Assembly (NCBI RefSeq): GCF_014697545.1
Contig: NZ_JACJSA010000002.1
Location: forward strand, 580,762-644,761
Origin: Oscillatoria sp. FACHB-1407
Lineage (GTDB): Bacteria; Cyanobacteriota; Cyanobacteriia; Elainellales; Elainellaceae
DNA: 64,000 bases
Reading direction: 5' to 3'
Each line of letters starts with the position of its first letter. Within the stretch, counting starts at the first letter, position 1. A model generated the notes under the pieces. The model ran no database searches. It had not been told where the DNA came from and was given only the letters and a program-made list of their open reading frames with translations. Shown here piece by piece: positions 1 to 7,790 of this stretch. The translations under genes and the position numbers were made by a program.

Positions 1-39
1 CTGAACCGGATGAAGTAAGCGGCTTAGGAGTTGTTAGGT
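1..39 (-). other. attC recombination site, partial at window edge
   Basis: Read on the minus strand, positions 39-33 give ACCTAAC, a perfect match to the attC R'' core RYYYAAC. It is followed by AA and a pyrimidine-rich arm, the same layout as the two complete attC sites to the right (shared TAACAA start). The rest of the site would lie left of the window, so the second core cannot be seen. The call rests on the core match, the orientation and the array context. Confidence 0.5.
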
Positions 40-254
40 TGACGAAGGAAATCTAATCTGTGGGCGATCGTACTGCTACAGACCACCTTTGCCCCATCCC
101 CGATCGCAGGTCTTCGGCAGTGGGACATGTAAGTGCTCAATTAGGCATTGATGTGAGGATGCCTACTAGAATGGTGCATTTGCTTATCAGCAACGCATCT
201 TTACAGGAGCGGCGATCGCACTACTCACCCGTCCGTAACATGAGTGCGAAAGCA
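40..254 (-). other. Probable short or ORF-less integron cassette body
   Basis: This stretch of about 215 bases lies between the end of one attC (255) and the putative start of the next (39). On the minus strand I find only very short reading frames; the longest is about 34 codons and runs from near 141 into the next attC. A 66-codon frame on the plus strand (GTG at 60) reads against the array and has no recognisable content. The stretch could be a cassette with no protein gene, an RNA or a promoter cassette, or a decayed cassette. Confidence 0.35.
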
Positions 255-343
255 GGCTAACGTTCCGCTTCACCCGCCGCTAGTAGCCTTTCGTTCTTAA
301 CCAGCCAGTTTGATACGGTCGGTGTGCAAGCGGATTGTTAGCC
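255..343 (-). other. attC recombination site of cassette 2
   Basis: On the minus strand the site opens with GGCTAAC (343-337) and closes with GTTAGCC (261-255), matching RYYYAAC and GTTRRRY with one mismatch each. Just inside the cores are imperfect complementary arms (TCCGCTT with CAC...CCG on one side, CGGCGGGTGAAGCGGA on the other), with the unpaired extra bases typical of folded attC sites. Its length of 89 bp is in the usual attC range. It lies directly downstream of the 388-1281 gene, as expected for a cassette. Confidence 0.8.
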
Positions 344-387
344 CTGACAAACTAAACCAGAGTAACTTTATGCGCTTGACCTAAGCT

Positions 388-1281
388 TCAATAAACTTTA
401 GTTTGCTCCATAATCTCTTGAAGACTTTTTTGAGGATCGTACATATCTTGATCAACTTTTGATACTAGAAATGAGGGGCGTTCTATTAACGTGTTCAATT
501 TTCTTGGATAATCACGCCACTCTCTTGAGTACTTGACACCTCGAAACAATAAGTTAGTTCCATCATCTAGAGTGAGATACTTAGCACTATTATCTACCAA
601 AAGACAAGCTTGCATATTTCCCCCAATGAATGTTTGATTTGGATCTTCAATTGCACGTCGCATCATGCGGACACAAGCCACATCTAATGCTGAGTTCATC
701 TCCATTCCTACACACATGAGAGAGTTAGTCTCTCGTCGGATCGTTTCACGGGATTCTTCAGCGTTATCCCCGATCACAGCTAGAAGTAATCCATCTTCCT
801 GCTGAATCTCTTCTAAAACTAAATCTGATTCTGTTCCTCTAACATAAATTATTCTTATTTTCCCACTATCATCTGTTGCTGTCATCAAGTATTCAATTTC
901 TTGATCCCATGCATCTTGCCAAAATTCATGAAGTGTAATCTTGACTCTATCAATATATTGTTCAAAACTGTAATTTTCGTAAAACGTTTTGAAAACTGAG
1001 TCTAAATGGATTAGGCTTTGTAACCCAAGAGAAACAGCTCCAGCAATGGAAAAAACGAAATCACGGTAACTCTCACTACCATCCGTTACAGCAGACACTA
1101 TCTGAATTTTAATACCCCTATCAGTTTGATGTTTAATTTCTGCGTTTGACGGTAGAAATCCTCCTACAGTAGTTTCCTTGGTACTAGCCCCAAGAGTAGT
1201 AATACGAGAATCCGCATAGCAGATTGCTCTAGGAATATCGTCATTGGGAGATTTGAATTTGTATGAAATACAGAGGGTCAT
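388..1281 (-). CDS. Cassette protein, possible proteasome-type Ntn hydrolase
   Basis: This is a 297-residue protein with no family I can name firmly. The N-terminus is suggestive of proteasome/HslV-type Ntn hydrolases. A Thr follows the initiator Met (T2), there is an ADSRIT segment at about residues 23-28 where HslV has GDGQVT, and an FSIAGAVS segment at about 78-85 resembles the FAGG...AD region of that fold. The remainder is mixed alpha/beta with no signal peptide or membrane segment. The gene fills an integron cassette: its start is about 55 bp from the preceding attC and its stop about 45 bp before its own attC. It reads away from intI, so transcription may come from an integron promoter. 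HIP1 sites are absent and the AT content is higher than in neighbouring core genes, which fits acquisition by transfer. The reading frame is well supported; the function is an inference. Confidence 0.7.
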   Translation of the reverse strand: MTLCISYKFKSPNDDIPRAICYADSRITTLGASTKETTVGGFLPSNAEIKHQTDRGIKIQIVSAVTDGSESYRDFVFSIAGAVSLGLQSLIHLDSVFKTFYENYSFEQYIDRVKITLHEFWQDAWDQEIEYLMTATDDSGKIRIIYVRGTESDLVLEEIQQEDGLLLAVIGDNAEESRETIRRETNSLMCVGMEMNSALDVACVRMMRRAIEDPNQTFIGGNMQACLLVDNSAKYLTLDDGTNLLFRGVKYSREWRDYPRKLNTLIERPSFLVSKVDQDMYDPQKSLQEIMEQTKVY

Positions 1282-1335
1282 AGATGTAGTTCAAGGATTC
1301 TAAAGCTAAAGCTGTACTGCTACAAAATAAATGAG

Positions 1336-1422
1336 GGCTAACGGTTCGGGTCAGCGGTTGCCGGAATCTTTGCATCCAACCCAAGCGGCTTTGGTCAATC
1401 CGCTGCACCCGAATTGTTATAC
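1336..1422 (-). other. attC recombination site of cassette 1
   Basis: On the minus strand the site runs from GTATAAC (1422-1416) to GTTAGCC (1342-1336). The arms inside the cores are almost perfectly complementary: TTCGGGTGCAGCGG at one end and CCGCTGACCCGAA at the other, differing by one extra base, which is how attC sites mark the recombining strand. At 87 bp with a variable centre it is a textbook attC, and it lies just after the stop of the 1462-2682 gene. Confidence 0.87.
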
Positions 1423-1461
1423 GGCGATCAACCCACATTTTTAGCCTAGTTTTCCTAAAAA

Positions 1462-2682
1462 CTATCTTCCACCCTGTCCTAATTTAAGCTCAATGATAAA
1501 CAACGCCGCTAGTGAAATTGTTAATTTATTACATAGATGAAGGTAACGGCTATATGTTATTTCCCGCTGAGCACCAGTACCACCACTTTTATAAAAAATC
1601 TTTTCCCCATCTCTCCATATTGAGGCATGATGCGACCCGTTTCTTAATGTACTGTCTAAGCCATCCGTAAAAGCATAAAATGATTGTGTTTTTTCAAAGG
1701 GATTAGCTTTTTTCTCCTTACTCACATCCTTTATGTATTTATTTAATGTCATTGATTGAAACTGATCGTAGGCTCTACCAAGAAAAACATTATTTAAGCA
1801 AGCAAACACTACAAAAAAGCTTGTGAGAGATTCATAGGCTTGACCATAATATAACTTCACAGATTCAAACGACTTCGATCCAACGATTTTATCATCAACA
1901 TCTTCATCGCCAATTCGTGAATGCACCACCATTTGGCTTAGCTGATTATATATCTTGAAATAATCAGAAAAAATTGAAAGATACTGTCTTAAATGTTGTT
2001 CTCTCAAATTAGTCAAATAAAACTTTAAGAACTCTGAAAAACCTTCTGAATGATCACGTTTAATCAACCATATTAACTTGACAGCAGGCTCTAAAAGTTT
2101 CTCAAATTTTGGATAAAATAAGCTGTCGAAAAAATTGAACGCAACTTCTGAAGAATTTGACACTCTTGTTTCTGGGAAATATTTACGACGCTGCTTTTCG
2201 TAATGTTCAATCGCTTTCTTAACCTTTTTCTCCTGTGCCGGATTCTCTTGAAGTAAAAATATATTTTTAACTGTAGTCCAGAGATTACTCGCATTTGGCA
2301 CATCAAATTGCAGTGCTATGTCTTGACTCTGGATGCCTAAAAAATTTGTGTTTGGAACAAGCCTTAGATAAGGTGCTATTTTGGAACCATACATTAAAGA
2401 AGGAAATGCTTTTATATTATGGATTTCCTCACCGTTAAATGCAAAGAATGGATGCAGATTCAAAACTACCGCATTTTCACCTTCACTGTCTTCAATAATT
2501 ACATTCTCATCTGGCTCAAAATGAGCATTAGGTGGGTTTGCTCTAATAATTACTGAAATCGGTATTTTACATGACTTGCAATCAAAAGTGTGAGGTTGAT
2601 ATTTTTCAGTACCAACCCCTGCTCGCAAAATATAGTTTTCGCCGCATGTCGCGCACTGAGCGTAGCCACGTATAACAACCAT
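1462..2682 (-). CDS. Cassette protein with N-terminal zinc ribbon and HEPN-like motif
   Basis: This is a 406-residue protein of unknown family. Residues 10-13 (CATC) and a second CxxC (CKSC) near residues 35-38 form a four-cysteine zinc ribbon. A central region is followed by a long helical C-terminal half. Near residue 347 the sequence is RNGSHH, which fits the RNxxxH (Rx4H) active-site signature of HEPN-type RNases; such a short motif can occur by chance. The last segment is hydrophobic-helical (about 380-400). The gene sits in the first cassette of the array, transcribed away from intI, and is AT-rich compared with the surrounding chromosome. An RNase toxin or antiphage effector is possible but unproven; no antitoxin gene is visible beside it. 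Confidence 0.7.
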   Translation of the reverse strand: MVVIRGYAQCATCGENYILRAGVGTEKYQPHTFDCKSCKIPISVIIRANPPNAHFEPDENVIIEDSEGENAVVLNLHPFFAFNGEEIHNIKAFPSLMYGSKIAPYLRLVPNTNFLGIQSQDIALQFDVPNASNLWTTVKNIFLLQENPAQEKKVKKAIEHYEKQRRKYFPETRVSNSSEVAFNFFDSLFYPKFEKLLEPAVKLIWLIKRDHSEGFSEFLKFYLTNLREQHLRQYLSIFSDYFKIYNQLSQMVVHSRIGDEDVDDKIVGSKSFESVKLYYGQAYESLTSFFVVFACLNNVFLGRAYDQFQSMTLNKYIKDVSKEKKANPFEKTQSFYAFTDGLDSTLRNGSHHASIWRDGEKIFYKSGGTGAQREITYSRYLHLCNKLTISLAALFIIELKLGQGGR

Positions 2683-2878
2683 GCCATCTTTTTACTAGCT
2701 TAAGAACACTATATTTTTAACGCTATAAAAATAGCAAACCTTGAACATTTACACGGATCATCTACACACAGTTCTCACCTCACTTAATAATACTGCTCTT
2801 AACATTTGTCGAACATAAACTCGATTTTGAAGTTCAACAAGTAGCTTTGCAACTATGCCCCTAATGGGAACTCAAGCC

Positions 2879-3058
2879 GTATAACAATATTATTAGAGTG
2901 ATTTTTTCATCCTAATACCCCTCATAGGTCAAATAGGATGAAAAAATCACGCTATTTGGAAAATCGGGCAATTAGATCGATTTTTGCAGCCTAATACCCC
3001 TGTAGAACCCAATTAGAATAATTTTTTTCACGCCATTTGGAAAATTGGGATGTTAGGC
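2879..3058. other. Candidate attI region with direct and inverted repeats
   Basis: The stretch between the first cassette gene and intI is AT-rich and strongly structured. A perfect 17-bp inverted repeat lies at 2898-2914 and 2934-2950. An imperfect direct repeat of about 80 bp starts at 2911 and 2990 (shared CCTAATACCCCT, then CACGCYATTTGGAAAATYGGG). CAATTAGATCGATTT occurs at 2969-2983 and again at 3166-3180. On the minus strand the region is bounded by GCCTAAC (3058-3052) and GTTATAC (2885-2879); the latter is a candidate attI crossover site. The position, just upstream of a divergent intI, is where attI and the cassette promoter are expected. It does not fold like an attC beyond the cores. 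Confidence 0.45.
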
Positions 3059-3183
3059 GGATTCGGATTCTTGCATATTAACCTTTACTCAGAGAATGTG
3101 CTGATTTTATTCAGCATTTTTTCTGGTTCTATAAGCTTCGCTTGCATACTAATGTACTAATATTCCAATTAGATCGATTTCCC

Positions 3184-4161
3184 ATGATCAGTGAAGACCA
3201 GCCTCGCCCTAAAAAACTGCTCGACCAAGTGCGAGACGCGATTCGACTCAAACATTATTCTTACCGCACTGAAGTTAGCTATGTAGACTGGATTCGCCGC
3301 TTCATTTTGTTTCACAATAAGCGTCATCCTCGTGAAATGGGGGTGGTAGAAATTGAGGCATTTTTGACTCATTTAGCAGTAGATGGTAAGGTCGCGGCAT
3401 CGACCCAAAATCAAGCATTCAGTGCCGTCCTGTTCTTGTATCGAGACGTTCTAGGGATTCAGTTTGAACAACCGATTCAAGCACTTCGAGCTAGAGAGTC
3501 TCGATACTTGCCGACTGTGTTAACACCAGAAGAAGTACGGGCAATTATTGAACGATTAACGGGTACGTATCAGTTAGTGGTGCAGCTACTTTATGGCAGT
3601 GGATTACGACAGCGAGAGGCTCTGGCATTGCGGGTAAAAGATGTAGATTTTGGGCAACGTCAACTGGGAATTCGAGATGCAAAGGGTCGAGAGTGCCGAG
3701 TTACAATGCTGCCCGATCGCTTAATTCAACCCCTCCAGATTCATCTGCAATCCGTTAGACAGCAACACCAGCAAGATTTAGCCCAGGGTTATGGATCAGT
3801 CTATTTGCCTTATGCACTAGAACGAAAATATCCCAAGGCTGAGCGTGAATGGGAATGGCAGTTTGTTTTCCCATCAGATCGTCTATCTTGTGATCCGCGT
3901 AGTCATATCACCCGTCGGCATTATTTGCATGAGAGTGGTTTACAACGAGCGATTAAGCAAGCTGTACGGCAGGCAAAAGTCAGTAAACGGGTGAGCTGCC
4001 ATACATTTCGCCATAGTTTTGCAACGCACTTGCTTCAAAACGGCTATGACATCCGTACTGTACAAGAGTTGTTGGGGCATAAGGATGTTAAGACAACGAT
4101 GATCTACACCCATGTGTTGAACCGGGGTGGACGTGGGGTACGGAGTCCACTGGATGGGTAA
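3184..4161 (+). CDS. intI: Integron integrase, IntI-type tyrosine recombinase
   Basis: This is a tyrosine recombinase of 325 residues that recombines attI and attC sites. The N-terminal SAM-like core-binding domain spans about residues 10-95. The catalytic residues are R142, H273, R276, H299 and Y308, each four positions earlier than in IntI1. Between patches II and III, residues 215-250 ([19 protein letters not shown]) form the insert found in integron integrases and absent from XerC/XerD. The C-terminus, [16 protein letters not shown] plus G, is also IntI-like. I chose ATG 3184; an in-frame TTG at 3142 would add 14 residues within the upstream repeat and has no clear ribosome site. The gene diverges from the cassette array, as in class 1 integrons. 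No frameshift or missing catalytic residue is seen, so it may be active. Confidence 0.95.
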   Translation: MISEDQPRPKKLLDQVRDAIRLKHYSYRTEVSYVDWIRRFILFHNKRHPREMGVVEIEAFLTHLAVDGKVAASTQNQAFSAVLFLYRDVLGIQFEQPIQALRARESRYLPTVLTPEEVRAIIERLTGTYQLVVQLLYGSGLRQREALALRVKDVDFGQRQLGIRDAKGRECRVTMLPDRLIQPLQIHLQSVRQQHQQDLAQGYGSVYLPYALERKYPKAEREWEWQFVFPSDRLSCDPRSHITRRHYLHESGLQRAIKQAVRQAKVSKRVSCHTFRHSFATHLLQNGYDIRTVQELLGHKDVKTTMIYTHVLNRGGRGVRSPLDG

Positions 4162-4311
4162 AGCCTTCCATTCCCATCGTGCTGCTTTGCAGTTACCGCC
4201 AGGGTCGCCCCCAACAATTCTCTTAGTACGCTTGTCTACAATGACCCTTTCGATTATTCTATGAAACACTGGATTTCCAGTAGACAAGCTTAAGGTGAGG
4301 ATAACGCTGAT

Positions 4312-4374
4312 TAGGAGTGCTGGTAACACTCCTAGCCAGCTAACCTAACTCCTGATGCGAGCAGGAGGTTAGGC
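4312..4374 (+). terminator. Two stem-loops after intI, possible terminators
   Basis: The first stem pairs TAGGAGTG with CACTCCTA around 4312-4333. The second pairs CCTAACTCCTG with CAGGAGGTTAGG (one bulge) at about 4344-4374. Neither is followed by a clear run of T, so termination is only a possibility. The stretch from 4162 to 4483 otherwise holds no gene I can support. Confidence 0.35.
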
Positions 4375-4483
4375 TGTGTTGATTTTAGGATCAATCGCCT
4401 TACTGAAGCAAAACAAGTAGTTAGGAAACTACGCCTTAAGCTTTTCTTCGCTACAGTTCATCTCCTTCAGTGAGGCAAATAGT

Positions 4484-4684
4484 ATGACTACAGAGTTCAA
4501 CGAACGTCTGCCTGTTCCGCCTGCCGAAAAAGTGCAGATTTGGATTATCGGGACGCGAGAGCAGGTGAAACACACCATCAATGAGTTTTATGTCAAACAA
4601 CTGGTGAGCGATCGCGTTCACTTTATGCCGATTGTGCCCGCTCCGTTTGCTCAAGGCAAGTTTATGACGGTGTTAGAGCGATAG
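4484..4684 (+). CDS. Small conserved-looking protein of unknown function
   Basis: This is a 66-residue soluble protein with no signal peptide or membrane segment and no domain I recognise. The sequence looks genuinely coding: a HIP1 octamer (GCGATCGC) falls in frame near 4608, the composition is balanced, and the ATG follows a purine-containing stretch (GAGGCA) at a plausible distance. It is followed by a strong hairpin at 4700-4732. It could be a short cyanobacterial conserved hypothetical. It stands alone between the integron and a repeat-rich region. Confidence 0.6.
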   Translation: MTTEFNERLPVPPAEKVQIWIIGTREQVKHTINEFYVKQLVSDRVHFMPIVPAPFAQGKFMTVLER

Positions 4685-4699
4685 TTCTTTTGTGTGCTC

Positions 4700-4732
4700 A
4701 GATCTGCGACTTCTTCGAGAAGTCGCAGATCT
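4700..4732 (+). terminator. Perfect 15-bp hairpin, interspersed type
   Basis: AGATCTGCGACTTCT and its exact reverse complement are separated by three bases (TCG). Related hairpins built on GCGACTTCT or CCGACTTCT occur at 18722-18754 and 48792-48828, both after gene ends. It probably ends transcription of the small gene before it, though no long T run follows. Confidence 0.5.
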
Positions 4733-4838
4733 GGAATGTAGTGGTGGTGCGAAGCAGTTCCCCCTTTGGGGTAATCGCGACTCGTTGATCTGGGAAGGCA
4801 AGTTAAAAAAAATTGACCTGGAGTAACGCTGATTTGAG

Positions 4839-5114
4839 CAAGTATAAGCGTTGTTTAAGCAAAAGCTAGAAAAATATAAGCATTAGCTGCAATCGTTCAA
4901 ACGAAAGTAACTCTCGTTCAAACAAGTATAAGTTTCGTTTAAGCAAAAGCTAGAAAGATATAAACATTAGCTGCAATCATTCAAACGAGAGTAACTCTCA
5001 TTCAAACAAGTATAAGTTTCGTTTAAGCAAAAGCTAGAAAGATATAAGCAATAGCTGCAATCATTCAAACGAAAGTAACTCTCGTTCAAACCGATATAGC
5101 TTTTGTTTAAACCG
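4839..5114. repeat. Tandem repeat, three 84-bp units plus a partial fourth
   Basis: Units start at 4839, 4923 and 5007 and a partial unit at 5091. Each carries CAAGTATAAG, then GTTTAAGCAAAAGCTAGAAA, then TAGCTGCAATC and a small inverted repeat, ACGARAGT-A-ACTCTCGT. A TTCAAACG motif recurs twice per unit. Identity between units is high, with point changes. No reading frame spans the block. It is much longer per unit than the heptamer arrays elsewhere in the window and is not a CRISPR array, because there are no unique spacers. Confidence 0.9.
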
Positions 5115-5171
5115 TATCAATACCAATCCAATGTGAGGATGCGTCAGATCAAGTATCCCTTTGTAGTAAGG

Positions 5172-5387
5172 CTACGGTGTACACACATCTTCTGTATCAA
5201 CCTCAAACTCCTGTATTTGCCCCCCAACCCCCCAAAAATGGGGGACTTCCGATCCGTCTTATATGGCTCAAAGTCCCCCAGAATGGGGGATTTAGGGGGC
5301 GAAGAAGCTCCAAACGTACTCCTACCGCTCAAAGTCCCCCAGAATGGGGGATTTAGGGGGCTAAGGGAACTTGTGTGTACACCGCAG
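5172..5387. mobile_element. MITE-like element, GTGTACAC-ended family, copy 1
   Basis: The element is 216 bp and bounded by near-perfect terminal inverted repeats CTRCGGTGTACACACA at both ends. The inside is made of G/C-rich palindromes of the type CCCCCAGAATGGGGG, present twice. Copies with the same ends and similar insides occur at 33680-33835 and 55385-55664, and a lone end lies near 22374. No transposase is encoded. The apparent reading frames across it are by-products of the repeat. Confidence 0.75.
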
Positions 5388-5482
5388 CTGTAGAAGGGAG
5401 AAGCGGTCAGCAGGGGGATTAATCTGGGGGATTAATCCATAGCGTGTAAACCGCGAATGGATATAACCCCCCAATCCAGCCC

Positions 5483-7093
5483 TTAAGCAAGCACTTCGGC
5501 AAAGCGCAACAGATCCGCCAGCGTAAACGTATTAGGTTTCGTACTGGGTAGAGAAGGCTTCCAGGGGCGACGATAACGCAGGATAGAATCCTTACTGCGA
5601 CGCACCAGACCAATCAACACTTCCGCTACAATCGTGCTGCCAACAGGCCCCAGATGTAGACCCCCATTCAACGCCGCTGCCTCAACCAGAATGTAGTACC
5701 ACAGGGGAGTCCGCTCCAAAAATCCAGTCTCGCGCAACACCTGCACTTGCTCTTGGCTATTTGCCCCTAACTCAATCTGCTCCGAAGACAGGACGGGCAT
5801 ATATCGTTCAGGGAATTTTTGCTGAAGCGCACAGGCGATCGCCTGTCCTGTCGGCATTCGCAGCAAGTAACCCCGCAATAGGTTGCGTACCGCTAAGCGA
5901 GACATATCACCCGGTTCAGGTCTGCCTTGAAGGTTGGGCAATTCAAACAACGGTTCAACCAGTTTGGTATCGATGCGGCGTGCCTTGTTAAAGGGTTTTC
6001 CGGCATCGATCAGGTTTTCCCACTCAATAATCCAGTTGTCAGGTAAGGTATCTGTTTCGCCAGTTTGAGTGTTACCAATTTGCCCACTTAACGCGGTAAA
6101 GGTAAACAACAATCCTAACGTTGCTGGAAAAGTCCCTTCTTCACCACTGGTATTGAAGTTGAGGTTGAAGTCGTAGGCTTGACGAATCATGCTGTGCCCC
6201 AGACGATAGGCAGCTACCGTGAACTCCAACGGCAAAAAGAAAGGTTCTTCCAGTGCGTTATACAGTTGATTGCCATACTTCAAGGTGGCTTCTACAATTT
6301 GCGGATCAGCGATTCGCTTCAAAAAGTCATGCACCACAATGTATTGGTAATGCTGACGGAGAATGCGTCGGGCTTGACTAAAGGATTTGCCCTGATCAAT
6401 TAACTTGTTGTGTGCCTTAAGAAATGCGACATGCAATTGAGCAATGATCAGGTTTTCGTCATTCCGGGGGTCACCTGTGAGCGCAGCGCGATCGCTCCGG
6501 GGGTCATCACTGCGTGGTTCACGGGGCACGTCGTTGTCATCGCCTTTGCCAGTAGGTCGCAACAGCGGTTTCCCCTCGCCATTCAAACTGGTAACGTTGC
6601 CCACCAACATTTTAGAGCGGTTATTGGGGTCACGCGGGGCAGGCAAGCCATACACACTATCCAGGTCAAGTGTTGCGGTGCGCGTGTTCTTCAGCGTGTC
6701 TTGAATGGTGTCTAGAGACAACGGTTTAAGATTGGGGTCAACCAGTTGAGCAGGGGTTGCCGATGTCGTTTCCAGCGTGATGTCGTGATCGACAAACTGA
6801 CCAAAGTAGGTATAAGCCGCAGGAATTTCAGAATCCCCAAACTTATCCGCATTGTTGGTTGTATCTCGCATGGTCGCGCCCAGGCGAACCAGGTTGTTAC
6901 GGGTTTCCGTTGATTCAGGTAACAAGTTCGCCGGATCATCCTGCAATTCGGGAAACAAAAAGTCAAAATCTTGCAGTTCACCAGGGGCGATCGCCGTGAA
7001 CATTAGCGGATTCGTATTGCGTTTGGAAATTTCATCGATCGCCTCTCGAAATGCCTGACGAGTGATGATTTGTCCGTGTAATAAGCGGGGCAT
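5483..7093 (-). CDS. Animal-type haem peroxidase family protein
   Basis: This 536-residue protein belongs to the animal haem peroxidase (peroxidase-cyclooxygenase) superfamily, which oxidises substrates with H2O2. The distal haem motif GQFVDHD is at residues 98-104 (H103, with Q99 and D102). GDPRNDEN at 207-214 provides the catalytic Arg and Glu, and RLGHSMIR places the proximal His at residue 300. No signal peptide or membrane segment is visible, so export, if any, would use another route. The length and the preserved catalytic set argue for an intact enzyme. It is transcribed alone; the nearest gene upstream is divergent LysE 700 bp away. Related bacterial enzymes occur in cyanobacteria and proteobacteria. 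The natural substrate (halide, lipid or phenolic) cannot be read from the sequence. Confidence 0.9.
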   Translation of the reverse strand: MPRLLHGQIITRQAFREAIDEISKRNTNPLMFTAIAPGELQDFDFLFPELQDDPANLLPESTETRNNLVRLGATMRDTTNNADKFGDSEIPAAYTYFGQFVDHDITLETTSATPAQLVDPNLKPLSLDTIQDTLKNTRTATLDLDSVYGLPAPRDPNNRSKMLVGNVTSLNGEGKPLLRPTGKGDDNDVPREPRSDDPRSDRAALTGDPRNDENLIIAQLHVAFLKAHNKLIDQGKSFSQARRILRQHYQYIVVHDFLKRIADPQIVEATLKYGNQLYNALEEPFFLPLEFTVAAYRLGHSMIRQAYDFNLNFNTSGEEGTFPATLGLLFTFTALSGQIGNTQTGETDTLPDNWIIEWENLIDAGKPFNKARRIDTKLVEPLFELPNLQGRPEPGDMSRLAVRNLLRGYLLRMPTGQAIACALQQKFPERYMPVLSSEQIELGANSQEQVQVLRETGFLERTPLWYYILVEAAALNGGLHLGPVGSTIVAEVLIGLVRRSKDSILRYRRPWKPSLPSTKPNTFTLADLLRFAEVLA

Positions 7094-7790
7094 ACTGAAT
7101 CCCTCCTTGGGGGCTTATAAGGTTTCGGCCTTTATGCACCTCACTTTAAGCAATTCAAAATGCTTTGAAAGTACCCACCAGGGTGCTCTTGATGAGTGCA
7201 GGTTTAAGACCTCAGTCCGCGTCGGCGGACTTCGCTCCAATAGCCGCAAATTCATTCGCCAGGCTCCTAAACCGAACTGACGTTATTTAGAATTGTGAAT
7301 TTAATAAATCCGCAAACTGTACGGGCGGGTTTAGCAGACCTATTTGTGCCCTGTTATAGATTTGACAGCAAAACCCGCCCCTACCAAAGACCGAACTTAT
7401 TTAATTTCCATTCCTTAGTACTGCTATTCATAGATAGGGTTTGGAAATAAAACCAGGGGGGTGTGGGGGCTGCGCCCCCAGCCAGGGGTTCCACCCCTGC
7501 ACCCCAAATTCCCACCCTTATTTACGACGAGTTGTACTTAAGAAAGGATAGGGATTAAGAATGCGAGAGTGAGAGGAGGTAAGCGTGGGTATTTTGCACT
7601 CTCACACCCTCCCACCATCCTTCCCTCCAGGGCACTACCCTTTATTCAAAGACAACCTGACCAACCAGAATTTTTTACGGATCGAGGTGTAATAGCTTGG
7701 CTGGGTTGCAGACGAGACGATGACAATTTACGAAAAGACGCAGGCATGTCCATAATGTGAGAGCAATCTGTACTCTTTGGGAACTGCCTT
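7094..7790. repeat. Gene-free stretch with three dispersed repeats
   Basis: No gene is supported here. Three elements are visible. At 7210-7266 lies a unit with the hairpin GTCCGC-GTCG-GCGGAC that recurs at 19863-19920. At 7319-7384 a stem pairs GGGCGGGTTT with AAACCCGCCC. At 7413-7542 lies a 130-bp unit, rich in paired C and G blocks, whose reverse complement recurs at 12118-12238 with high identity. The promoter of the LysE gene must lie at the right end, and that of the peroxidase at the left. Confidence 0.75.

Noticed and set aside
60..260. 66-codon frame on the plus strand at the left edge
   Set aside because: It starts with GTG, reads against the cassette array, runs into an attC site and shows no recognisable protein features.
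2879..3058. A third complete attC next to intI
   Set aside because: The core-like ends are present, but the 180-bp length and the lack of complementary arms inside the cores make attI or a repeat region more likely.
3940..4329. 129-codon frame on the minus strand overlapping the integrase gene
   Set aside because: Most of it is antisense to the well-supported integrase, and the remainder has no support as a protein.
4839..5114. CRISPR array
   Set aside because: The units are contiguous 84-bp repeats without unique spacers, and no cas genes are in the window.
5103..5393. Protein-coding frames across the element at 5172-5387
   Set aside because: Both strands give frames because of the palindromic GC blocks; the sequence is a repeat with inverted ends.
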